Origin: Opitutaceae bacterium
Lineage (GTDB): Bacteria; Verrucomicrobiota; Verrucomicrobiia; Opitutales; Opitutaceae
Reading direction: 5' to 3'
Assembly (NCBI GenBank): GCA_005792355.1
Contig: SXSC01000256.1
Span: 1-64,000 of the forward strand
Length of the DNA stretch: 64,000 nucleotides
The notes beneath the pieces were generated by a model. That model was not told the origin of the DNA and ran no database searches. It saw only the letters and a list, made by a program, of their open reading frames with translations. Positions 22,144-30,939 of this stretch are shown here, piece after piece; position 1 is the first letter of the stretch; each line of letters begins with the position of its first letter. The position numbers were made by a program, and so were the translations under genes.

Positions 22144-25134
22144 ATGACTTCCAACGCGGTCATCGTCTGGTTCGCGCTGGCCGCGGTGGCCGTTGGCGCG
22201 GAGTTCGACACGGAAAAAACCGCGGGTGCACCGATGGCGGCGGAGAAGGCGGCCGCGAGCATCGCGCTGCCGGCCGGTTTCCATGCCACGCTGTTTGCCG
22301 GCGAGCCGGATATCCGCCAACCAATCGCGATGGCGACGGATGCGCGCGGGCGGTTGTGGGTGGCGGAGAACTACACGTATTCGGAACGCGCCGTCAGCTG
22401 GCACGCGGTGTTCCGCGATCGCATTCTGGTTTTCGAGGATACGGACCACGACGGCCGCTTCGACCAGCGGACGGTTTTCTGCGAAAATCTGGAGCGACTC
22501 ACGAGCATCGAAGTCGGGCTCGGCGGGGTCTGGGCGCTTTGTCTGCCCAATCTGGTCTTCATTCCCGATCCCAATGGCGACGACCTCCCCGACGGCCCGC
22601 CGCAGATGATGCTCGATGGGTTCGAGTACCTGAAGTCACGTCACAATGTCGCGAACGGCCTGCGCTGGGGACCCGATGGCTGGCTGTACGGGCGCCAGGG
22701 AATTCTCGGCGCGTCGCGGATCGGCGCGCCCGGCACCCCGGAAGCGCAGCGCACACCCGTTAATGTGGGCATCTGGCGGTTTCATCCGGAGCGGCGAGCC
22801 TTCGAAGTCGTGGTCGCGGGGACGACAAATCCCTGGGGCATGGACTGGAACGCGCACGGCGAAGGGTTTTTCATCAACACGGTCATCGGTCATCTCTGGC
22901 AGGTGATCCCGGGGGCCCATTACCGCCGCATGTTCGGCCCTGATCCCAATCCGCACACCTACGAGCTGATTGACCAGCATGCCGATCACGTGCACTGGGC
23001 TACGGGGGAAGTGTGGACGGACGTGCGGAAGGGTGTGACCTCCGCCACGAGTGCGACCGGCGGCGGGCACGCGCACACCGGTCTGCTGATTTACCAGGGC
23101 GGCCAGTGGCCGGCGGAGTGGGAGGGCAGGTTGCTCACGATTAATTTTCACGGACGACGCTTGAATGTCGAACGGCTCGAGCGCAAAGGGAGCGCGATCA
23201 TCGGGCGTCGCGAACCGGACGCCTTTCAGTTCGCCGACACGTGGTTTCGCGGCATCGATCTTCTCGCGGCACCGGACGGCGGGGTATTTGTGAGCGATTG
23301 GAGCGATGCGGGCGAATGCCACGACAACGATGGCATCCAGCGATCGAGCGGCCGGATTTTCAAGCTGACCTTTGGCGAAACCGCCGAGCGGCGGGCATAC
23401 GACTTGAGCAGGATGGACGCGGCCGCGCTCGTGGACTCCCAGCGCAGCCGCAACGATTGGATTGCGCGACAGGGCCGTCGCGTTCTGGCCGAGCGCGCTG
23501 CGGCCGGCGCCAACCTCGCGAGCGAGCATGCCGCACTCCACCTCCTGCTGCGCAGCGCCGAGAACCCAATCCACCGCCTGCGCGCCCTGTGGAGCCTGCA
23601 CGTATCGACCGGACTTGCGCGCGAGCAACTGGCAGCGCTGCTGTCCGACCGCGATGAATACATTCGCACCTGGTCCATTCGCCTCCTGACCGACGATCGC
23701 TCAGCGCCAAACCCGGAGGGTGTGATCGCCAAATTGAGCACGATGGCCGAACGCGATGCTTCGGCGAGCGTGCGGCTGGCGCTCGCGGCAGCGCTGCAAC
23801 GGCTGCCCGCCGCCGCGGCGGCGCGGATTGCGCGGCCCTTGCTGATGCGGGAGGACGATGCCGCGGACCACAACCTGCCGTTGATGCTCTGGTACGGCAT
23901 CGAGCCGCTCGCGACTGCTCCCGAAGTGGACTTTGTGCAGCTCGCCGGCGGCGTGCGCCTCCCTCAAATCGCGAAGTTTGCCGCCCGAAGAGTGGCCGAG
24001 GACCTGGATTCCTCGCCGGCGCGGCTCGATACATTGTTGACGTCGTTCGCGGCGGCGGCCCCCGGAATGCGATTGCCTCTGCTCGACGGCGTCGCTGAGG
24101 GCCTCGCCGGCCGCCGCAAGGCACCGAAGCCGACCGCCTGGGACACCTTGCGCGCGCGGTTCGCCGGCGGCGCCGACGAGGCACTGGCGCGGCGGATACG
24201 CGACCTGAGCGCACTCTTCGGCGACGGTCGCGCACTCGATGAAATCCGCGCCGTCATCCTCGATGAGCGCGCGGATATTCCGCAACGGCGGGCGGCGCTG
24301 CAGGTGCTGATCGATACGCGGGCCGAAGGCTGGCGGGCGTTGTGCGAAAACCTTATGCGCATGCGAGATCTCGCGGCGGCGGCGGCCCTTGGGCTGGCGG
24401 GGAGCGGCGATCCCGCCGTGGGCGAGGCGATTCTGGCGGCGTGGGGCAGCTATTATCCGGCCGATCGGCCGGTGGTGGCGGGAACGTTGGTGTCGCGGCC
24501 AGCGTGGGCGTCCAAATTGCTCGACGCGGTGGCGGCGGGCCGCGTTGACCGGAGCGATATCAGCGCGGCTCACGCGCGACAGATTCGTTCCTTCAACGAC
24601 GCAGCGCTCACGCGAAAACTCGCGGAGACGTGGGGACAATTGCCCGGCGAGACCGGCGCGGAAGGAGCCTCCGCAATTGCGACGTGGCAGCGAAAACTCA
24701 CGCCCGCCGTGGTGGCCCGCGCGGATGTGGCGAACGGCCGCACCCTGTTCCAGCGGCGCTGCGCCGCCTGCCACAAACTGAATGGTGAGGGAGCGGCCGT
24801 CGGTCCGGATCTCACCGGTGCCGCGCGCGACAATCTGGCTTATCTGCTGGAGAACATCATCACGCCAAGCGCGGTCGTGCCGGATGAATATCGGCTCACG
24901 ACTCTCACGATGAAAGACGGCCGCGTCCTGGGTGGCATCGTGCGTGAGCGCGCCGCCAACGGCCTGCTGCTGCAGTCTCTCACCGGGGCAACGACGGTCC
25001 CGGTGGCCGATATCTCCAAGCAGGAAACCAGCCCCGTGTCGCTCATGCCAGCCGGCTTGCTCGACGACTTGTCGACGTCGCAGGCGCGCGATCTGATCGG
25101 TTATCTGATGGCGCGGAATGGCACGAGCCACTGA
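22144..25134 (+). CDS. PVC-type CxxCH heme-binding / membrane-bound dehydrogenase-like protein
   Basis: A 996-aa secreted protein (signal NAVIVWFALAAVAVGAEFD). The N-terminal beta-propeller (about 45-400) reads PAGFHATLFAGEPDIRQPIA, MATDARGRLWVAENYTY and VANGLRWGPDGWLYGRQG, as in PQQ/sorbosone-dehydrogenase-like proteins. A helical HEAT-like middle (about 430-850) is followed by a C-terminal cytochrome-c domain with one heme site RRCAACHKLNGEG (near residue 873) and VGPDLTGAARDNLAYLLENI. This architecture is a hallmark of the PVC superphylum. Probable role: periplasmic sugar or alcohol oxidation coupled to electron transfer; the substrate is unknown. It appears intact despite decayed neighbours. 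Confidence 0.92.
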   Translation: MTSNAVIVWFALAAVAVGAEFDTEKTAGAPMAAEKAAASIALPAGFHATLFAGEPDIRQPIAMATDARGRLWVAENYTYSERAVSWHAVFRDRILVFEDTDHDGRFDQRTVFCENLERLTSIEVGLGGVWALCLPNLVFIPDPNGDDLPDGPPQMMLDGFEYLKSRHNVANGLRWGPDGWLYGRQGILGASRIGAPGTPEAQRTPVNVGIWRFHPERRAFEVVVAGTTNPWGMDWNAHGEGFFINTVIGHLWQVIPGAHYRRMFGPDPNPHTYELIDQHADHVHWATGEVWTDVRKGVTSATSATGGGHAHTGLLIYQGGQWPAEWEGRLLTINFHGRRLNVERLERKGSAIIGRREPDAFQFADTWFRGIDLLAAPDGGVFVSDWSDAGECHDNDGIQRSSGRIFKLTFGETAERRAYDLSRMDAAALVDSQRSRNDWIARQGRRVLAERAAAGANLASEHAALHLLLRSAENPIHRLRALWSLHVSTGLAREQLAALLSDRDEYIRTWSIRLLTDDRSAPNPEGVIAKLSTMAERDASASVRLALAAALQRLPAAAAARIARPLLMREDDAADHNLPLMLWYGIEPLATAPEVDFVQLAGGVRLPQIAKFAARRVAEDLDSSPARLDTLLTSFAAAAPGMRLPLLDGVAEGLAGRRKAPKPTAWDTLRARFAGGADEALARRIRDLSALFGDGRALDEIRAVILDERADIPQRRAALQVLIDTRAEGWRALCENLMRMRDLAAAAALGLAGSGDPAVGEAILAAWGSYYPADRPVVAGTLVSRPAWASKLLDAVAAGRVDRSDISAAHARQIRSFNDAALTRKLAETWGQLPGETGAEGASAIATWQRKLTPAVVARADVANGRTLFQRRCAACHKLNGEGAAVGPDLTGAARDNLAYLLENIITPSAVVPDEYRLTTLTMKDGRVLGGIVRERAANGLLLQSLTGATTVPVADISKQETSPVSLMPAGLLDDLSTSQARDLIGYLMARNGTSH

Positions 25135-25149
25135 CGCCCGCCGCCGTGG

Positions 25150-25423
25150 CGTGACGGCAGCCAGCAGTTCCGCGGCAACTGCATGATCTCGGCCGGGGCG
25201 CGCCCGAGTTCCAGGAGCGCGGCGATCGTGTTCATGGCGGGATCGACGTGCGTGAAGAACTTCCGGTAGCCGGCCGCGATCCACGCGATAGGCGTCGAGC
25301 AGGTGCGCCGGGCCGTCGATGCTCACCCCGACGAGAAAACGGTGCTTCGCGAGAAACTCGCCCCATGCATCGTCGAGCAGCGTGCCGTTGGTCTGGAATG
25401 CGTTCTCGATCGTCCGGCCTTTT
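25150..25423 (-). pseudogene. Remnant of an anaerobic sulfatase-maturating radical SAM enzyme
   Basis: One minus frame reads TIENAFQTNGTLLDDAWGEF then LVGVSIDGPAHLLDAYR, the conserved middle of anSME proteins. It switches frame to AAGYRKFFTHVDPAMNTIAA then LLELGRAPAEIMQ, resembling the extreme C-terminus. The CxxxCxxC radical-SAM motif, most of the core and the SPASM cysteines are gone. So there is an internal deletion with frame change plus 5' truncation. Confidence 0.7.
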
Positions 25424-25435
25424 GCAGTGGCGGGA

Positions 25436-28400
25436 TTATGGCGCCGTCACCGAACCGGAGCCGGAGAAGCGCTGCCAGGTGCGGGCGAAGGTCTCGTCCG
25501 GCAGCCAGTTGGCGGTCGGCTTCTCGCCGTTGAACCCGCGGTACGGCGCAATAGGTGGCGACTGCAGGCCGCCGGCGGCGCGGTCATAGTGGCCGCCCAG
25601 CCACCCGCCGGACACGGGCACGGGCGCCAGGGGCTGGCCGGGGGCGAGGCCCTGCGGGGCGCGCACGCGGAGGCACGCCTCGGCGAAGGCGATCACCATC
25701 TCGTACATCTTTGGGCGGTCGGCCGGCCAGTGGGCGGCGTCACCCGCGACCAGCAGGGAGACGGGTGCGTTTCGCTCGCTTCGTAGCGTCGCGACGGTCC
25801 GGTCCTGGTCGACGAAGAGCTTGTCCTTCTGGCCATGCATCACGAGTCCGGGACAGCGCTCGATGCCGGGGAACACCAGGTGCCAGCTCGCGCCGGATTG
25901 ATAGGAGACCCAGCCCAGGGCCCGGTCCGGCTGCAGCGCTGCCTGGAGAACGGAAAAGCCCGTGCCGTTCGAGTGGCCGAACGTGAGCATCGGCACCGTG
26001 GCGATCTCAGGATGTTGGACCTTTTCCCCGACGTTGGCCAGCAGCTCGTCGAGCGCCGCGGACGGGTAGATTCCGCGCTGGATGGGATCGCCCAGCACGC
26101 CCACGAGCGCGATCCCGTGCCGTTCTGCGAACTGGCGGAAGAACGGGTGCTCCATCATCGGTCCGCCGACGCCGTGCTCGGAGATCAGGAAGATCGCGGA
26201 GACACGGGTCGCGTTGGCGGGAAGATAAACCCGGACCACCACCTCCTCGGCCGGTAGTTCGCCATGCCTGGCGACGAAGGCGCGATACACCTCGTCGGTC
26301 AATGGCTGCTGCAGGAGTGCGGGCGCCTTGGACTGCACGGTCGTGAGGCTGTGCGAGAGCGAGATCTGCGTCGAGTAACGCACGAGCCCGGCGTCATTCT
26401 GGTTCCGCGTCATCGTCACCTCCATCGGCCCGGGTCCCGCCGGCAGGTCCAGGTGCTGCTCGCCGTAACCTGGCCGCGAGACCATCACCTTGCCCGTGGG
26501 TTTCTTTTCGGAGGTGAGCACGAACTGCCCCTGCTCATCCGTGAAGGCCCGGGCGGTGGTACCCTGCAGGACGACCTTGACGCTCGGAAGCATGTTGCGG
26601 CTGGGATCCCGGACCGTACCGCGGATGACAAACGTTTCGGCTGTGGCGAGCAGCGGGATGCGTTGGCCGAAGACCGCGCGGACCGGACCCACCAAGCCTG
26701 AAGGCGGCAGGGAGGTGCTCGTGTTGACGAAGGGGAAGACCGTGAACGAGTAGGTCCCGGGCTCAGGATTCGGGGCGCCACGACGGACCCAATCCGGCAC
26801 CGGATATTCGTCGTCCGACCCGCCGGTGTTGGCGGGCGCGATCCGCGAAGTCGTGTCGCCGGACAGCATCCGGTCGGCGAGGCGGGCCGCGTCGTCCGCG
26901 GTGAAATTGCGCGCGAACGCGTCGCCGACGAGCCGGTTGCGCCAGAGGTTGGTCACTTTGACCGTCACGGTGTTTGCGCCGGGCCGGAGCAGGGCGGTGA
27001 TGTCGCGGCGGAAGGGCGGCTTCCACAGGATGCCGGCGGCCTGGCCGTTGACAGCCAGTTCCGCGATGACTTGCACGTCACCCAAATCGAGCGCAATCAA
27101 ACGTCCGGTTGCGAGCGCATCGGCCGGGATGTCCAACGTACGCGAATACGTCGCGGTGCCGGAAAAGTGCTTCACGCCGGGCGTCGGGTGTTCGGAAAGC
27201 GACGAAAGTCGCGGCAGCGTGACCCGCACCGGCGCTCCCATCCCCGCGGGGAAGGTGATTTCCCAGTCCGCCGAGTAGTTGCGTGTCGCCGGCAGCGAGT
27301 TTACGGTGGCGGAGCGGACTACGCCGGATGCGTCGGCCGCTTCATACCGGCCCGGCGCGAACACGTCGGCCTGCAAGGCGCCCGCGGTCCATTGCAGGTC
27401 CGCGACCGCATCGTCCGTCACCAGCTGGCCGTCGCGGGCGAGCTGGTGTAGCCCCGGTGGCGTGGGGGCGGCTGCATGGTCGCGGAAGACCACGAAGCAG
27501 GATTCGGCCGGCTCGAGGTTCAGGCGCACCGCAGTGCGGCCGTCCGCTAGCCGGCGCCAGAGGGGGAGTAGACGGATCTCGCCCGATTCCGGCAGCCACA
27601 GCTCGGGGACTCGGCCGTCGACGCGCAGGACGCATTCCACGGCGGCCGGTTCGTTGCGCTGGTTGGAAAGGAAGTAGAACTCGCCGTCGGCTACGCGGCG
27701 GTGGATGTAGTCGACCCGCGGGGCCGGCGACCCAGCGGACGGCGCGACCGGGCGGTATTCGAAGTCCGGTGACAGCCCGATCTGGCGGAAGACCTCCGCG
27801 AGCTCCACGCCATGGAAAACCCGCCCGCGGCCGACAGTGTGGACGATGGGGGTGCGGCCATCGTTGTCGGTCCAGATGCGCGCGGCGAGCGCCGCAATGC
27901 CGGCGTCCTGTTCCCGCGTGTCCCGCAGACTCGGGGAGCGCTTCGGGCGCGGGCCCACGACGGTGGCGCCGGCCTCGACCAGGCGGGCGAGGTGTTCGAG
28001 CACGGGCGCCTCCATGCGGTCGTCGCTGGACAGCACGAGCACGGCGTAGGTCTGGCCATTCGGCAGCACGAGAAGACCGCGGTCGTTGACCCGGAGGTCG
28101 AGGATCACGCGGCTGTGGCCGACGTGGAAATCACGGCCGGCCGGCAGCGCGAAACCGAAGTCGGGGGCGACGTCGGCCTCGATGTCCCAGTCGACACCCT
28201 TCGGCCCGCGGGCGGTGACGCGCGGGGCGGGCCGGATCGTGGCGGGGGCGTTGTTGCCGTAGTCGACGTAGAGGTCGGTGACCAGGCGGCCGTGCTGGAG
28301 CATGAACTGGCTCCTGGCCTGGTAGGCGAGCCAGGCGCGCGCCGGCGAGAACCACGTGTTGTTGCGATTCATCTGGATGCCGTGCGGCCCGAGCGTCATG

Positions 28401-29929
28401 CCCGGACGGATATGGTCGGCCCAAGGCTGGTGGGCGCCGGCCTGGAGATAGAAGCGGTTGATCCCGCGGCAGAGGAAGTAGTCGCCCTGAGCCTTCAGCG
28501 TGTAGGGATGCCACTTCCAGGCGGCCAAGTCGTTGCCGGCGGTGAACGCCTCCGCGCCGACCACGTGGCGGCCGGAGATATCGGCGGCCGAGGCGGCGAG
28601 CTTGCCGGACCAATGGTGCCACTTGACGACGCCGGCCCAGAATTCGCCCATCGGGATGTCGGCGTGGAGGTTGTTGGCGAACTCGTCGAAGAAGGTCCCG
28701 TAGTAGCCGTAGCCTTCGAGGGCGAGCTTCAGGTGGCGCTGGCGGCACTTCTCGGCGAAGACCTCGTAGTAGTTCTCCGCGACGAGGTCGGCGAGCGTGC
28801 GGCGGTAGTCCCAGAGAAAGCGTTCCGTGTCCCGCAGGTCGCCGACGACCCGTCCGGTTAGGCAGGGCAGGAAGCGGGTCAGGTCGTACGCGCGCAGCCG
28901 CCGGAATTCCTCGGGCATGCGCGGCGTCCACGTCTGCGTGAGCGCCTCGTAGCTGTCGATCATGACAGTGTTGACGCGTCCGCCGGACGAACGCGTGGCC
29001 GCAGCGAGGATGAGGTCGACGAAATGCCGCCAGTGGAACTCGGTCGCCTCGCGACTGAGCTTGTCGGATTCGAGGCCGCGCGCGCCGGTGGTCGGCGATT
29101 CCCGGTTGGTGTGGCCGGTCAGGGTATAGCCGAAGCGCAGGATTGTCCACTCGCCCGGCGGCGCGTTCCAGTCGAGCGTGCCGTTGGGACGCATGTGTTC
29201 GGTCAGGAGCACGATCTTTGTGGAATCGATGACGGCGCCCGCCGGGGCGGGGCCGGCCTGTTCACGCTGGTTGCGCGCCGTGCGGAAGCCCGCCTTTTCC
29301 TGCCACTGATCGAGTCTCCAGCCGGGCTCGGCGGGAGTAGGGAACGCCAGCACCGTCACGTCGCGGTAGTAGTCGTGGCCCTCTTGATACCGGCCGGGCG
29401 GGCCGACCTCCTCGAGTGGGCGGACTCGGGTGGAGGGGCGCGGCAGGGGGACCGACACGCGGCGGCCGCCAGCGACGGCCTGCTCGCTCCAGGTCAAGTG
29501 TTTCATTGCCTGATCCTCGGTGATCCACGGGCCGCCAGACGACGACCAGCCGGGGCAATTGTGGAATCCGAACTCCAGTCCGAGCCGCGCGCACTCGGCG
29601 CTCGCGAAAGCGATGAGGTCGAGGTGCTGCTTGCTGAGATACCGCACCGGCCCCTCGGGGATCCGGTCCGATTCCTCGAACAGTATTACGCCCCCAAACC
29701 CGGCGTCGCGGAAGGCCTTCAGGTCCTTGACGATTCCGTCGCGCGAAATGTTGCCGTTCATCCAGTGCCACCAGAGCTGGGGCTTGGCGGCGTCGGGCGG
29801 GCGGGGAAAACCGCGCGCCAGCTCATCGACCGTGGCGGCTTGCAGGCCGGCCAGGCACAGCGCCAGCGCGACGAGCACGGCCGGCCAGTGGTCGCGGCGA
29901 AGGAATGAGGCAGGGGAGAGGCACGACAT
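25436..29929 (-). CDS. GH106-type alpha-L-rhamnosidase fused to an alpha/beta-hydrolase esterase
   Basis: A 1497-aa secreted protein; this Met gives a Sec signal (DHWPAVLVALALCLAGLQAA). Residues ~35-1095 are GH106-like: PQLWWHWMNGNISRDGIVKD, FHNCPGWSSSGGPWI, TVMIDSYEALTQTWTPRM, VVGAEAFTAGND and a C-terminal galactose-binding-like module with VKVTNLWRNRLVG. Residues ~1100-1180 form a carboxypeptidase-regulatory-like Ig domain (IRGTVRDPSRNMLPSVKVVL). Residues ~1180-1497 are an alpha/beta hydrolase with nucleophile motif FGHSNGTG (Ser ~1320), Asp in GQKDKLF and His in GDAAHWP. It would remove rhamnose and possibly an ester from the same polymer. The fusion is not a standard GH106 layout; it is followed downstream by the maturase remnant. 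Confidence 0.88.
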   Translation of the reverse strand: MSCLSPASFLRRDHWPAVLVALALCLAGLQAATVDELARGFPRPPDAAKPQLWWHWMNGNISRDGIVKDLKAFRDAGFGGVILFEESDRIPEGPVRYLSKQHLDLIAFASAECARLGLEFGFHNCPGWSSSGGPWITEDQAMKHLTWSEQAVAGGRRVSVPLPRPSTRVRPLEEVGPPGRYQEGHDYYRDVTVLAFPTPAEPGWRLDQWQEKAGFRTARNQREQAGPAPAGAVIDSTKIVLLTEHMRPNGTLDWNAPPGEWTILRFGYTLTGHTNRESPTTGARGLESDKLSREATEFHWRHFVDLILAAATRSSGGRVNTVMIDSYEALTQTWTPRMPEEFRRLRAYDLTRFLPCLTGRVVGDLRDTERFLWDYRRTLADLVAENYYEVFAEKCRQRHLKLALEGYGYYGTFFDEFANNLHADIPMGEFWAGVVKWHHWSGKLAASAADISGRHVVGAEAFTAGNDLAAWKWHPYTLKAQGDYFLCRGINRFYLQAGAHQPWADHIRPGMTLGPHGIQMNRNNTWFSPARAWLAYQARSQFMLQHGRLVTDLYVDYGNNAPATIRPAPRVTARGPKGVDWDIEADVAPDFGFALPAGRDFHVGHSRVILDLRVNDRGLLVLPNGQTYAVLVLSSDDRMEAPVLEHLARLVEAGATVVGPRPKRSPSLRDTREQDAGIAALAARIWTDNDGRTPIVHTVGRGRVFHGVELAEVFRQIGLSPDFEYRPVAPSAGSPAPRVDYIHRRVADGEFYFLSNQRNEPAAVECVLRVDGRVPELWLPESGEIRLLPLWRRLADGRTAVRLNLEPAESCFVVFRDHAAAPTPPGLHQLARDGQLVTDDAVADLQWTAGALQADVFAPGRYEAADASGVVRSATVNSLPATRNYSADWEITFPAGMGAPVRVTLPRLSSLSEHPTPGVKHFSGTATYSRTLDIPADALATGRLIALDLGDVQVIAELAVNGQAAGILWKPPFRRDITALLRPGANTVTVKVTNLWRNRLVGDAFARNFTADDAARLADRMLSGDTTSRIAPANTGGSDDEYPVPDWVRRGAPNPEPGTYSFTVFPFVNTSTSLPPSGLVGPVRAVFGQRIPLLATAETFVIRGTVRDPSRNMLPSVKVVLQGTTARAFTDEQGQFVLTSEKKPTGKVMVSRPGYGEQHLDLPAGPGPMEVTMTRNQNDAGLVRYSTQISLSHSLTTVQSKAPALLQQPLTDEVYRAFVARHGELPAEEVVVRVYLPANATRVSAIFLISEHGVGGPMMEHPFFRQFAERHGIALVGVLGDPIQRGIYPSAALDELLANVGEKVQHPEIATVPMLTFGHSNGTGFSVLQAALQPDRALGWVSYQSGASWHLVFPGIERCPGLVMHGQKDKLFVDQDRTVATLRSERNAPVSLLVAGDAAHWPADRPKMYEMVIAFAEACLRVRAPQGLAPGQPLAPVPVSGGWLGGHYDRAAGGLQSPPIAPYRGFNGEKPTANWLPDETFARTWQRFSGSGSVTAP

Positions 29930-30095
29930 CGGAGTTCGTGAGGGGACCGGTCCGTGAAATGAGGAGAGATTCGCTACGGAGCTGTGCGGATGTTTTTGGG
30001 AATGGGGCCGAGCCAGGTGCTGGCAGCGGGCCGGGAGCGTGGAATGACGCGGTGATTCACGAACGGGATGAAGGCTTGTCAACGGTCGGACTTTC

Positions 30096-30296
30096 TCAAG
30101 TCCCAGGCGCCGGATCAGCTCGGCGGGCGTTCAGGGAGTAGATCTTCGTGAGTTCCTCGGCGGACAGCCCGGCGCGGTCGAGGCAGTCGGTGATGACCAC
30201 GGGCTCGACCCACGGGTGGTCGCTGGCGTAGAGCATGCGGTCGGCGCCGGCGAAGTCGCGGCAGAAGCGAATGGCCAGCGGCAGCGGCGTGAGCGG
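30096..30296 (-). pseudogene. C-terminal remnant of an amidohydrolase
   Basis: The frame ends with LPLAIRFCRDFAGADRMLYA, SDHPWVEPVVITDCLDRA and ELTKIYSLNARR, the conserved C-terminus of ACMSD/PF04909 amidohydrolases, whose Asp in YASDHPW is a metal ligand. The other ~250 residues are missing; the upstream sequence is arginine-rich noise. It lies 49 bp downstream of ubiX on the same strand, so it probably once belonged to that operon. Confidence 0.65.
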
Positions 30297-30345
30297 GACT
30301 TTTCGCGGAGGCGAAAACGGATGACATGAAAAGTGGCGGCGGACC

Positions 30346-30939
30346 CTACGCGGACGGGGCGGTGTCGCCGGCACCGCCCCGCATCGGATAATCGCCCCAG
30401 CGGCGGGCCGGGCTGGGCAGGTCGAGCAGGTCGAGCGCGCGGAAGACCACGGTGTCGACGACGTCGTCGATGCTCTGGGGCTGGGAATAAAAGGACGGCG
30501 TGGCCGGGCACACGATACCGCCGGCGCACGTCACCAGGCGCATGTTGTCGATATGCACGAGGCTGAGCGGCGTTTCGCGCAGGACGCAGACGAGCCGGCG
30601 GCGCTCCTTCAGCATCACTTCCGCGCCGCGGGTGATGAGGTTGTCGGTCACGCCGTGCGCGATGCGCGCCAGCGTGCCGGTCGAGCACGGAATGAGGACC
30701 ATCCGGTCGAAGAGCGACGAACCCGACGCGAACGGCGCGCAGAAATCACGCTCGTCGTAGATGCGGAAGGGCGCGGCGGCTTCCGCGCCGAGCTCGTGGC
30801 GCCAGATCTCCCGCGCGTTGCGGGAGAAGACGACGGCGACCTCGAGAGCGGGAACGCTCTCGAGGTGCGTGAAGAGCCGGCGGGCGTAGATGCTCCCGCT
30901 GGCCCCCGTGACGGCGACGACGAGCCGGGCCTTTTTCAT
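30346..30939 (-). CDS. ubiX: UbiX-type flavin prenyltransferase
   Basis: A 197-aa flavoprotein that prenylates FMN to the cofactor needed by UbiD decarboxylases. The start MKKARLVVAVTGASGSIYAR is the family's FMN loop, and MVLIPCSTGTLARIAHGVTD and RRRLVCVLRETPLSLVHIDN are conserved. The start overlaps the ubiD stop as ATGA. A complete, coupled UbiD-UbiX pair implies a functional decarboxylation system. Confidence 0.93.
   Translation of the reverse strand: MKKARLVVAVTGASGSIYARRLFTHLESVPALEVAVVFSRNAREIWRHELGAEAAAPFRIYDERDFCAPFASGSSLFDRMVLIPCSTGTLARIAHGVTDNLITRGAEVMLKERRRLVCVLRETPLSLVHIDNMRLVTCAGGIVCPATPSFYSQPQSIDDVVDTVVFRALDLLDLPSPARRWGDYPMRGGAGDTAPSA

Noticed and set aside
29944-29953. GGACCGGTCC palindrome upstream of the fused rhamnosidase
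   Set aside because: Short and GC-rich; expected by chance in this composition.
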